A DNA stretch of 23,692 nt, taken from DASQBT01 sp049578545 (lineage in GTDB: Bacteria > Pseudomonadota > Gammaproteobacteria > Burkholderiales > Thiobacillaceae). This document shows, in pieces, positions 1 through 8,000 of the stretch. A model generated the notes under the pieces. That model was not told the origin of the DNA and did not search any database. It saw only the letters and a list, made by a program, of their open reading frames with translations. Each line of letters starts with the position of its first letter. Position 1 is the stretch's first letter. The stretch covers positions 1 to 23,692 of the forward strand of contig JBAUMF010000017.1 in NCBI GenBank assembly GCA_049578545.1, in the 5' to 3' direction. A program made the translations under genes and the position numbers.

Positions 1-341
1 ACTACAGCCGTCTCTTCAACCCTCGTCCCCAATCGTCATCCATCACATCAAGACCTTATCGACCGGCACGTCCCAAAATCGGCCGTAAATCAAATCGAAA
101 TTCAGGTGAATAGCTGAAGACGGGCTAGCAGGCGTTGTCCAGTCATGGCAAGTCAAGTTGCTCATGTTCAGCCAACCCGACAAATACTTTGAGTGCTCGT
201 GCTGACAATGTGGAAGAGGCGTCTGACTGCGCTGGCATACTGTGAGATATTGCTTCATCCAGTTTCTGCTTATCTATGGGCTATTCATCGAATCTGAGCT
301 TGACTAGAATGGCGTGCATATCAACCCACCTTGAGAGTTAC
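1..341. other. Left flank without a recognised gene
   Basis: I see no convincing gene here. A 71-codon frame on the minus strand (258-43) has no clear ribosome binding site and no family resemblance, so it is not called. The last 20 bases carry the ribosome binding site of the next gene (GAGAG, about 6 bases before the ATG at 342). Confidence 0.5.
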
Positions 342-1073
342 ATGACTACTTGTTATCAGTGGCTACGTCCTGGACGAGTGCTGTGTTTTGTCCTTCTAAT
401 GGCGGCCACAAGTACCCACGCTCAATCCGGCCTTTGCATCGTTGGTCATCAGGTCTTGGCGGAGCCGGGTGATCATCCCGCAACAGTCCTTGCCGCCAGC
501 GCCACCTCCTGTCGACTGCACTACCTAGATGGGGCTTACCAGGATGCCTGGGAATATAACTTCAACCTCAAGGCCGCTGAGGCCAACATGAATAGCCATT
601 CGATGCCTAGTCTTTGCATCGTGGGCAACAGAGTCTTAGCCGAACCTGGGAACCATCCAGCAATAGTCCTGGCCAGCAGCGCCGCCTCATGCCGCCTCCA
701 TTACATCGATGGGGCGTTCCCGGGCAGTTGGGATTTTGATTTCAACCTAAAAGCGACCGATAGCAACCCAACCAAGGCAGCCATGGATTCCAAGGCTCCG
801 GCCATGGGCCGCTTCGATATTACTGTTGGTAAAGGACTTTCGAACGGGTACCTTGTGTTCTCTTCAGCCAGCGAATACGAACTCTTCCTGCCGGGTGGCA
901 GAAGTGCAGGGAAAGGGCGATATGCGTTCGACAGCGCTGGCTCCAGCATAAGGTGGATCAGTGGTCCGATGACTGACCAGGGATGGGATGGCACACAGAA
1001 GGTCGAGCGAAACGGCAACACGGTGAAAATACGCATTGGGAACAGGGCTGTCGCCACAGGCATGGCAGAATGA
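342..1073 (+). CDS. Exported protein of unknown function with two tandem 48-residue repeats
   Basis: The frame is open from 276. I prefer the ATG at 342 because it follows a GAGAG ribosome binding site and begins a good signal peptide: basic WLRPGR, a hydrophobic stretch CFVLLMAA, then a likely cleavage site after THA before QSG. The mature protein of about 215 residues has two near-identical units beginning LCIVG and ending FNLKA, each with two cysteines, joined by a 12-residue linker. A separate C-terminal domain starts near GRFDITVGKG and contains RWISGPMTDQGWDGTQKV and KIRIGNRAVAT. The C-terminal look (SGP, then GTQ, then a basic strand) resembles small periplasmic or extracellular proteobacterial proteins, but I cannot name the family. 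It stands alone, ending about 255 bp before the IS110 transposase remnant. Confidence is high that it is a gene and nil on function. Confidence 0.8.
   Translation: MTTCYQWLRPGRVLCFVLLMAATSTHAQSGLCIVGHQVLAEPGDHPATVLAASATSCRLHYLDGAYQDAWEYNFNLKAAEANMNSHSMPSLCIVGNRVLAEPGNHPAIVLASSAASCRLHYIDGAFPGSWDFDFNLKATDSNPTKAAMDSKAPAMGRFDITVGKGLSNGYLVFSSASEYELFLPGGRSAGKGRYAFDSAGSSIRWISGPMTDQGWDGTQKVERNGNTVKIRIGNRAVATGMAE
432..755 (+). repeat. In-frame tandem duplication, two 144-bp units at a 180-bp period
   Basis: Units at 432-575 and 612-755 encode aligned 48-residue segments with no gaps. Both start CTTTGCATCGT and both end in a TTCAACCT block (561 and 741, exactly 180 apart). Many differences are synonymous, so the duplication is old and kept under selection for protein sequence. 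Confidence 0.9.
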
Positions 1074-1222
1074 TGACATGCATTGGTTCACCTAAGTTCG
1101 GTCGCCAACCTGAAGCTCAGCCTCTCCAGTATTGGTTGGGCTAGGATCAGGGTAAGAGATAAAGCTGGCCTTCAGCAGGGGAGCATTGTTAGTTTAGGTC
1201 CTGTAACGTCCGAAAAGGCCAA

Positions 1223-1255
1223 GCCGTTGCCCGTTGTCGGTTTCAGAGCAACGGC
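1223..1255. repeat. 8-bp inverted repeat downstream of the IS110 transposase
   Basis: GCCGTTGC (1223-1230) and GCAACGGC (1248-1255) are perfect complements with a 17-base loop. They lie just beyond the 3' end of the transposase remnant (minus strand), so they may be part of the IS end. No T-tract follows on either strand, so a terminator is not supported. Confidence 0.5.
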
Positions 1256-1309
1256 AGTAATCCGATCACTTAGCCGCCATAGCCGTTCAACGAGCCATCC
1301 GGCGGCTTC

Positions 1310-1324
1310 GTGCCCTGAGGGCAC
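1310..1324. repeat. Short perfect hairpin next to the transposase stop
   Basis: GTGCCC-TGA-GGGCAC forms a 6-bp stem with a 3-base loop only 4 bases beyond the transposase stop codon. It lacks a U-run, so it is more likely part of the element's end or an mRNA 3' structure than an intrinsic terminator. Confidence 0.5.
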
Positions 1325-1328
1325 TCCG

Positions 1329-2602
1329 TCAAGTGATATTTGCAGATTCGGAGTAGTTTGCCAGCAGTGGCGATCCCCGTCGCCTTAACGCTTTCAGATA
1401 AACGGATTCGTCATATGGAGTGCGCGTCTTCCAGCACCGATAGAGGACTCGTATCCATTTAAACGCCAAGGCGCGTACCGCCACCCTATGGGAGCACCCT
1501 TTATTGCGTTGCTGCTGGTAGTAGGCACCGGCCCAGTAGGATCGCGGTATGGTTGATCCGGCCCACTCGACAAAGGTCTGGCGGAGGAAGGTGGGACAAG
1601 CGAAGCGCCAGTGGACCCAGCACTTGTTACCACTGCGTTCGACCACCGGAGCCACTCCTGAATAGCTCTGAATCTGTGCGGCGTTTGTATAGCGATCTCG
1701 ATCTTCGCCAAAGGCGGCCAGCAGCCGAGGAGCCTGGATGTGGCCTGCGCCTGGCAACGCTGCGAACAGATCATAGTCAGGAAGGGTTTTACAGACGGCA
1801 TCGATCTCGGCATCGAAGCGATCGATGGCCTGCAGGAGTACGCGTAACTGTTCGGCCATGGCTTGCACGACCATCTGGTTTGGGCGGATCACGGCCTCGT
1901 CGTCCGTGAGCGCACTTGCAGCCCGGATCCCCTCGATACGCTCCTCGACGAGATAGGCCCGTCGGGCATTGTGCTGGTGGAAGAAGGCTTCCAGGGTGGA
2001 GCGCCTGGCCCGTTTGACGTGCCTGAGGGTGGGCCAACGGCTCAAGAAGTCGCAGAAGATCAAGGTATCCCGGTGTTCGAACCAGTCGAGCACCTGTGGG
2101 TAGAATTGCTTGAGCCTACTGGAAGACTGTTCGTGATATTGACCACTTCTTCGACCAGACCACGGCGTTCCTCGACGAGCGCAGCCAAGGTGCGCATGGC
2201 CACGCTTTGCAGTTTGAGGGGTTGCAGCTTGTCAGGGTGGCGAAGCAAAAGATCCAGGGCCATTCCGGCATCGGTCGGATCGTCCATGGCATGGCTGGGA
2301 ACGAAGGCTTCCCGGTATTTGGCGAGGGTTGAAGGATGGACCGGGAACAGCACGAGGAAATCACATCGCTGCAGCGCATAAACCAAGGGACCCTTTGCCA
2401 GCTCAAGACAGATGGCAATCGGCCCACCAAACCGATCGCGCAATGAACACGCCCATTGCATGATCGCCTCCGGGGAATGTTCCAGGGTACCGAATACCCG
2501 CTGTTCTGATCCTGCGGCCTGCATACAGAAATCATGTTTCTTGTCGGCCCAGTCGATCCCCACAAAGGCCGTGAAGGAAGAATTGGACTGAGGCTTCATC
2601 AT
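1329..2602 (-). pseudogene. IS110-family DEDD transposase, frameshifted
   Basis: The transposase lies in two frames. The N-terminal part, from the ATG at 2602 or 2599 behind a strong GGAGG site, has the DEDD nuclease pattern: FVGIDWADKKHD, then CLELAKGPL, then the acidic DDPTDAGMALDLL. The C-terminal part (frame open 2093-1329) has the second IS110 domain with LPGAGHIQAPRLLAAFG and the serine motif YSGVAPVVERSG, ending in the usual basic tail. At 2118-2126 the N-terminal frame runs ITNSLPVGSS and then nonsense. Changing frame there by one base gives SRLKQFYPQVLDWFEHRDT, a normal IS110 linker, so one base was lost (or two gained). Everything else looks full length. IS110 transposases are not known to need frameshifting, so I call it a recent pseudogene. 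A sequencing error would look the same. Confidence 0.85.
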
Positions 2603-2715
2603 CACCTCCGCGAGTGCTAGATTGCAAATAAGGACATGCATGCCTGAGTTCTGCGAAGCCAATATAGCGAGCCGGTTGCGCGGCGAGCCCTGAGTATTCG
2701 TTAACGAACCCAAGC

Positions 2716-2786
2716 GCACCTGCGGATTCGAAACCAAAGCCGAAAACATCGAATGTTCGGGTCGACTATTCGTAACCCGCAGGTGC
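2716..2786 (-). ncRNA. Structured leader upstream of the IS110 transposase, candidate bridge-RNA segment
   Basis: GCACCTGCGG at 2716-2725 pairs perfectly with CCGCAGGTGC at 2777-2786. Between them is an inner stem, CCGAA with TTCGG plus ACAT-like pairing, around a CGA loop near 2740-2760. IS110-group elements are known to encode a guide (bridge) RNA in the non-coding region upstream of the transposase, and this is that position. The assignment is inference: I cannot define the target- or donor-binding loops from one copy. Confidence 0.35.
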
Positions 2787-3327
2787 ATGTCCTGCCCTCA
2801 CTGGGAGCTACCTGCCAGTCGTGACCAGTATCACTGAGAACAGGACGGAGTGACTATATGGGGTCGGACTGAGTCGGGCGGGTTTCCCGGAAGCAGTCAT
2901 CTTGAAGGATTCCTGGTCAACGGCCGGTGTTCGGCACACAGCAGACCCAATTCACTCAAAGCGCCAGTGTCCGGATTGGCCGACTTTGAGACGGAACGAA
3001 TCTGATCAGGCTGGAACTCGGCCAGAGCTGCCGGCGGCGCTCTTAATTAGAAATTCAAGTTGAATGGCCGCTCGCAAAAGCAGCGAATTCACCTTCCCGA
3101 CCCGCAAGGGACTGTCGCACCCACCTTCTGAACGTCTCTGAATCGCCCCAAACTCAGCCATCCGTATCTTCTACGGAAGCATTCTCATAACATGTTTAAT
3201 GAAGGTCCACGCCGCGAGTTCTTGGTCAACTTTGGCAGTCGATCCTAAAGAGTGCCCCCCATTCATCGGTTGTTTATATGTTGATGGTCTAAGGGCTTTT
3301 CACTCAAGTCTGTTGATTCCCCATCGA
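2787..3327. other. Gene-poor stretch between IS110 and the HD-GYP regulator
   Basis: Apart from repeat copy A I see no gene. The plus-strand frame at 3199-3630 mostly overlaps the antisense of the HD-GYP gene. No T-tailed hairpin follows the HD-GYP stop at 3328, so no intrinsic terminator is called. Confidence 0.5.
2850..2985 (+). repeat. Degenerate intergenic repeat, copy A
   Basis: The segment aligns to the reverse complement of 18869-18996. It shares GTGACT, then GGGTCGGACTGAGTCGG, then GGAAGCAG, then CCTGGTCAACG, then CGGCACA, and continues without gaps at roughly 60 percent identity to a shared GGCC. It has no coding potential that I recognise. It starts immediately beyond the probable right end of the IS110 element. 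Confidence 0.75.
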
Positions 3328-4464
3328 TTACGAATGGTCCTTAAAGCTTTGCGCAATGTCGCAAAATTTTCCGGCTACATCCTGCAGGGCATCCACCACA
3401 TCCGGATCGAAATGTCGGCCTCGTTCGGCAAGAATCATCTCGACTGCCTGCTCATGGGGATAAGCCGGTTTATATACGCGCCGGGAAATCAGGGCATCGT
3501 AGACATCCGCCACCGCCATGAGCCTGGCCGAGACAGGGATCGCTTCGCCAGACAGCCCCTGGGGATAACCCCTGCCGTCCCATTTCTCGTGATGGCCATA
3601 GGCAATCTCCCGTGCATAGCGCAGAAATGAACCTGCCGCCTTGCCCAGCTCATCTTCGGCCTGGGCGATGGCATCGCGCCCATACTCACAGTGGCGCTTC
3701 ATTACAGTCCATTCTTCCGCCGTCAGTTTTCCAGGCTTGAGCAGGATGGCATCGGGAATCGCCACCTTGCCTACATCATGCAACGGCGCTGATTTGAACA
3801 TCAGTTGAATGGTCTCGAAATTCAGTTCGTGACTGAAACGGGGATGGGTGCTCAGCCGTTCCGCCAAGATTTTGACGTAGTTCTGGGTTCGACGGATATG
3901 GTTGCCCGTCTCATTGTCGCGCGCTTCGGCCAGAGAACAGAACGCCGTGATCGTGGCGCCTTGGGCTGCAATCACCTCCTGCTTGTGCCGCACCAGTTCG
4001 TCCGACTGCAACAGAATCTGCCGCGTACGGTCTGTCACCATGCGTTCCAGGTTGTCATTCTGTTTCCGCAATGTCTGGGTAGCAAAGGAGAGGTTGAGAT
4101 GGTTTCGCACCCGAGCCAGCACGACGGGTGCCGAGAAGGGCTTATGGATGAAGTCCGCCGCTCCCAGAGTCAGGGCTTCCGCCTCGTCGGCGGCGCTGTC
4201 CAGGCTGGAAAGGAACAGAATGGGAATGTCCCGGGTTTCCGGGTCCGCTTTCAACTGCCGGCAGACTTCGAAACCATCGATCTCGGGCATCATCACATCC
4301 AGCAGGACCAGGTCGGGCTTGCTGCCCCGACGGACGAAATCAAGCGCTTCGCGTCCATTGGCGGCCTTATGAACGATGTATTGCTCCTCCAACAGATCTT
4401 GCAGGATGAACAGGTTCTCTGGTAGGTCGTCTACCGCAAGGAGCTGGTGGCGGGGCTGTCCCAT
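3328..4464 (-). CDS. REC-HD-GYP response regulator, probable cyclic-di-GMP phosphodiesterase (RpfG-like)
   Basis: This 378-residue protein starts at MGQPRHQLLAVDD. The frame extends upstream to an ATG at 4584, but the extra 40 residues look non-conserved. Residues 7-125 are a complete receiver: acidic pair D12/D13, acceptor D56 in LLDVMMPEIDG, K108 in HKPF. A short helical linker (about 130-170) leads to an HD-GYP domain (about 170-378) with H189 in GNHIRR, HD at 229-230 in LHDVGK, HH at 291-292 and GYP at 299-301 in HHEKWDGRGYPQG. All metal ligands expected for an active phosphodiesterase appear present. HD-GYP enzymes hydrolyse cyclic-di-GMP to pGpG or GMP in the cytoplasm, and the receiver should gate the activity. 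It is the last gene after the hybrid kinase and HPt, so it is the likely output of that relay. Confidence 0.92.
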   Translation of the reverse strand: MGQPRHQLLAVDDLPENLFILQDLLEEQYIVHKAANGREALDFVRRGSKPDLVLLDVMMPEIDGFEVCRQLKADPETRDIPILFLSSLDSAADEAEALTLGAADFIHKPFSAPVVLARVRNHLNLSFATQTLRKQNDNLERMVTDRTRQILLQSDELVRHKQEVIAAQGATITAFCSLAEARDNETGNHIRRTQNYVKILAERLSTHPRFSHELNFETIQLMFKSAPLHDVGKVAIPDAILLKPGKLTAEEWTVMKRHCEYGRDAIAQAEDELGKAAGSFLRYAREIAYGHHEKWDGRGYPQGLSGEAIPVSARLMAVADVYDALISRRVYKPAYPHEQAVEMILAERGRHFDPDVVDALQDVAGKFCDIAQSFKDHS

Positions 4465-4590
4465 TATCTGAATCTCATAAACCAAGATTGGCTTCGCATA
4501 CACATCTGATATCGGCTTTTTCAGTGGAATATTGACCCCGGTTGAACATGTGGCGCGGCTTTCCTGGAGAAGAATCGCGGCCATAAGATC

Positions 4591-4983
4591 CTACTGCGCG
4601 CTGTCCGCACCCCCCTTCAGGCGCCCGGCCAATTCAGCCAGCAGGCGTTCAAGGCGCCGGGCCAGTTCGTCTGCCAGCGCCATATGATCAGGTCGACCCG
4701 CACGGACATTCTCTTCTGTCTTGGTGGCCCAGTCCCGCACCTCCTGCGCTTCGAGGTTGCTGGCAGTGCCCCTGAGGCCATGGGCGATGAATGCGATGGC
4801 TTCAAGATCACTCTTTTGGATTGCCGAGCGCAGCTTTTCCAGCATATCAACGTGGGATGCGTAGGAGATGCGGAAGAGCTTGTCGATGAAGCCTTGGCGG
4901 TTGCCATACCGCTTGCATAAGGCAATCCAGTCAATGAGCTGCGTTGGTGATTTCGCTTCAGGCTGCAGGTCCATCATGGGCAT
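4591..4983 (-). CDS. Stand-alone HPt phosphotransfer protein
   Basis: This is a single histidine phosphotransfer domain of 130 residues. The phosphoacceptor is H68 in FIAHGLRGTASNL, close to the usual HPt motif (AH-x-LKG-x-A-x-x-L). The rest is helical and charged, and LARRLERLLAEL is a typical final helix. The frame is open back to 5073, overlapping the kinase stop, but that extension is antisense-like, arginine-rich and without a ribosome binding site. The ATG at 4983 (or 4974) is preferred, although neither has a strong site, so the start is uncertain. It lies between the hybrid kinase and the REC-HD-GYP gene and probably carries phosphate from the kinase C-terminal receiver to the HD-GYP receiver. 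I see Arg where many HPt proteins have Lys after the His. Confidence 0.85.
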   Translation of the reverse strand: MPMMDLQPEAKSPTQLIDWIALCKRYGNRQGFIDKLFRISYASHVDMLEKLRSAIQKSDLEAIAFIAHGLRGTASNLEAQEVRDWATKTEENVRAGRPDHMALADELARRLERLLAELAGRLKGGADSAQ

Positions 4984-5038
4984 GGAAGGTTTGTGTCTGT
5001 CAGGGTCGCGAGTTGTCCCACAACGGATTTGCCGCTGG

Positions 5039-8000
5039 TCATCGCGTCGACGACGTATATTTGCGGATGACATTGACCAGGGTATCGATGTCGATCGGTT
5101 TGGTCGCGCAGTCCACCATGCCAGCGGCCAGGCACTTTTGCCGCTCTTCAGCCAGGGCGTGGGCCGTCAGTCCGATGATGGGCAGCTGCGGTGCCAGTTC
5201 CCGCATGCGCCGGGCCGCCTCATGGCCATCCATCAACGGCATCTGCACGTCCATGAGCACGACATCGAACGCGGTGACGCCGGCTTCCTCCAGCCGCTCC
5301 AGGGCCTGCTGGCCATTGTCGGCGAACACCACCTGGGCGCCTTCGTGAACCAGCATGTCCTCCAGGATAAGCTGGTTGACCTCCACGTCCTCCGCCGCCA
5401 GTATCCTTAGCTGGGCCAACCGTGGCCCGTGCTCAACCGTTTTGCCGGTATGAACCTCAAGGTTAGGTGACGCCGCCGGCAGGCGCAGGCGCAGGGTGAA
5501 GGCGCTGCCTGCCCCCGGCGCGCTGTCCACCGTGATCTCCCCGCCCATCATCCGCGCCAGTTTGCGGCTGATGGCGAGTCCCAGGCCCGAGCCCCCGTAT
5601 TTCCGGGTGGTGGAACTGTCCGCCTGCTCGAATTGATTGAACAACCTTGCGATCTGCTCTTCCGATATGCCGATGCCGGTGTCGATCACCTTGAAACAGA
5701 TGTCGTCCCCTTCCCTGGCCACCCGGAGGCGCACTTCACCCTGCTCGCTGAACTTGACGGCGTTGGACAGGAGATTGACCAGGATCTGCTGCAGGCGCTG
5801 GGAATCGCCCATGACCCACTCCGGCAGGTCCGGTGCCGCATCCACGGTGTAGGTCAGACCCTTCTGTTTTGCCGCTCCGGCCATGAGGCTGGCGGCATTG
5901 ACAATGACGGGGGAAAGCTGGAACGGCGAGGAATCAACACTGAGCTTGCCCGCCTCGATCTTGGAGAAGTCCAGGACATCGTTAATGATGCCCAGCAGCA
6001 GCTGACCTGCATCCATGATGCGATGGAAATGCTCCTGCGACTTGCGCCCCTTGCTCTCTCTCTGGCCGATCTGGGCAAAACCCAGCACGGCGTTCAAGGG
6101 GGTGCGAATCTCATGGCTCATGTTGGCGAGGAATTCGCTCTTCACCTGAGCCAGATGCTCGGCCCCGATTCGCGCCCTCTCCAGTTCAAAGGTGCGTGTT
6201 GACACCAGTTCTTCCAGGTGCGCCTGGTGCTCGGCGAGGGCCTGTGCCGCCTGTTGGCGGCTGATAAAGCCGGCCAGAATATCGGTCACGGAACAAATGA
6301 ATTGCTCTTTCAAGGGGTCGCGCGGAAAATCGGGTGGCAGATACAACACCAGCACACCCAGTAACTGGTCATCCGAAATGATGGGTACACTATAGTGGCC
6401 ATGGTCAGGTATCCCCGGATACGTGATTTCGTGCCGCTCATCCACACAATCGGCGTATTGAATTTGCTTCGAGGCAGCAGCGTGACCACAGTGACAACGG
6501 CCAAGCGGCACACGGGCACAAAGCGACATGATTTGTGGCGACAGGTCGCGCGAAACGGTCAATCGCAAGGTCTGGCCATCTTGGTCCAGCAGGAAGATCC
6601 CTCCCTTGGGCAGGACGGAGAGCCAGGACACCGCCAGCAGCTGTTGCAGGCAGTAGTCCAGTGTCTCCTCAAGTTTCTCACCCTTGAGCACGGCTTCCAG
6701 CAAACCACGCAGCGTAGCCTGCTGCTCCCGGTCCCACCGCATCAAGGTTTCAGTCGCTTTGCGCTCGGTAATATCCTGTACGGTGCCTAGGCTGGTCAGC
6801 GCTTTGCCCTCTGGGCCAAAGCGGATTTCGGCCCGCTCACGCACCCATTTGACTTGATCCCCCACCATGATGCGATGCTCGATGTCATAAGGTCTGCCGC
6901 CCTGCACGGCGGCAGACCATTCCACTAACACGTCTTGCCGGTCTTCCGGATGAATACAATCGAGGAAAGACTTCAGGCTAAGCTTCGGGCCAGGGGTACG
7001 GCCGAAGATTCGATAGGTCTCGTCCGACCATTCCAGGCTATCGGTGACAATGTCGAGATACCAGCTCCCGGTTTGCGCCACCGCTTGGGCAAGTTTGAGG
7101 TTTTCTTCGCTGCGCCGGCGCGCCTCCTCCGCCTTGTGCCGGTAAGACTCGAACCCGATGACCTCCAGGGCAAAGCTGATATTTTTGGTTAGCCTTTCCA
7201 ACAGGCCCATTTCCTGTGTGTCGAAGAAATTCACGGTGTCGGAATAAAGGGTAAAGGCACCCCGCAACTCACCCCCCACTTTGAGAGGGAAAGCCGCGGA
7301 TGCCCGGTAGCCCATGCGCATTGCATCCTCGCGCCAGGGTTGCATGCGCGCGTCATTTGCGATGTCATTGCAGATACTCGCCTTCCCCTCGCGGACCGCC
7401 TGACCGGTGGGCCCGCAGCCACGGGCGCTCTCATCCATGGTTATTTGCAGATGGTCAAGATAACCGTCGGTTTGGCCACTATGAGCCACCGGCCTGATTT
7501 CCCGGCTGACCGGGTCGACCAGGCCAATCCAGGCCATGCGGAAACCGCCTTCGTCCACGGTGATGCGGCAAGCTTCCGAATAGAGCTTTTCTGCATCAGG
7601 GAAGCGCGCGATAAGCTCGTTGATTCCGCCCAGCATGGCATACAGCCGGTTGAGCCGGCGGATTTGCATCTCGTTCTGCCTTCGGCGGGTAATATCCTGC
7701 ACAAAGGCAAAGTCATATTCCTCTCCTGCGTACTGCCCGTGATGGGCATTGACCTCGACCGGAAACACGCTGCCATCCTTGCGGCGGTGGCACGACTCCA
7801 GGGTGATTGCCCCCTTTTGCCTGATCTCTGACCAGTGGGCATCCCAGTTTTCTGCCCTGAAATCGGGGTCGAAGTCCCATACCGCTTTACCCGTCAACTC
7901 ATCCCGGGTGTAGCCCAAGCTTCTGCAGGCGACATCGTTGGCATAGACCACCTTCCCGTCCGCATTCATCCAGAAAAAGCCCTGACTCTTGTCGATGATC

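Larger units (their letters stand above)
1310..2786 (-). mobile_element. IS110-family insertion sequence, boundaries approximate
   Basis: The element is defined by its broken DEDD transposase plus flanking structured DNA on both sides (hairpin at 1310-1324, 10-bp inverted repeat at 2716-2786). IS110 elements often lack terminal inverted repeats and target duplications, so exact ends cannot be read from one copy. The outer limits may be anywhere from about 1200 to about 2850. The degenerate repeat that begins near 2850 may mark the right-hand limit. Confidence 0.55.

Noticed and set aside
1083..1388. 101-codon plus-strand frame overlapping the transposase end
   Set aside because: Composition is Ser/Arg-rich, there is no ribosome binding site, and it overlaps the IS110 gene antisense.
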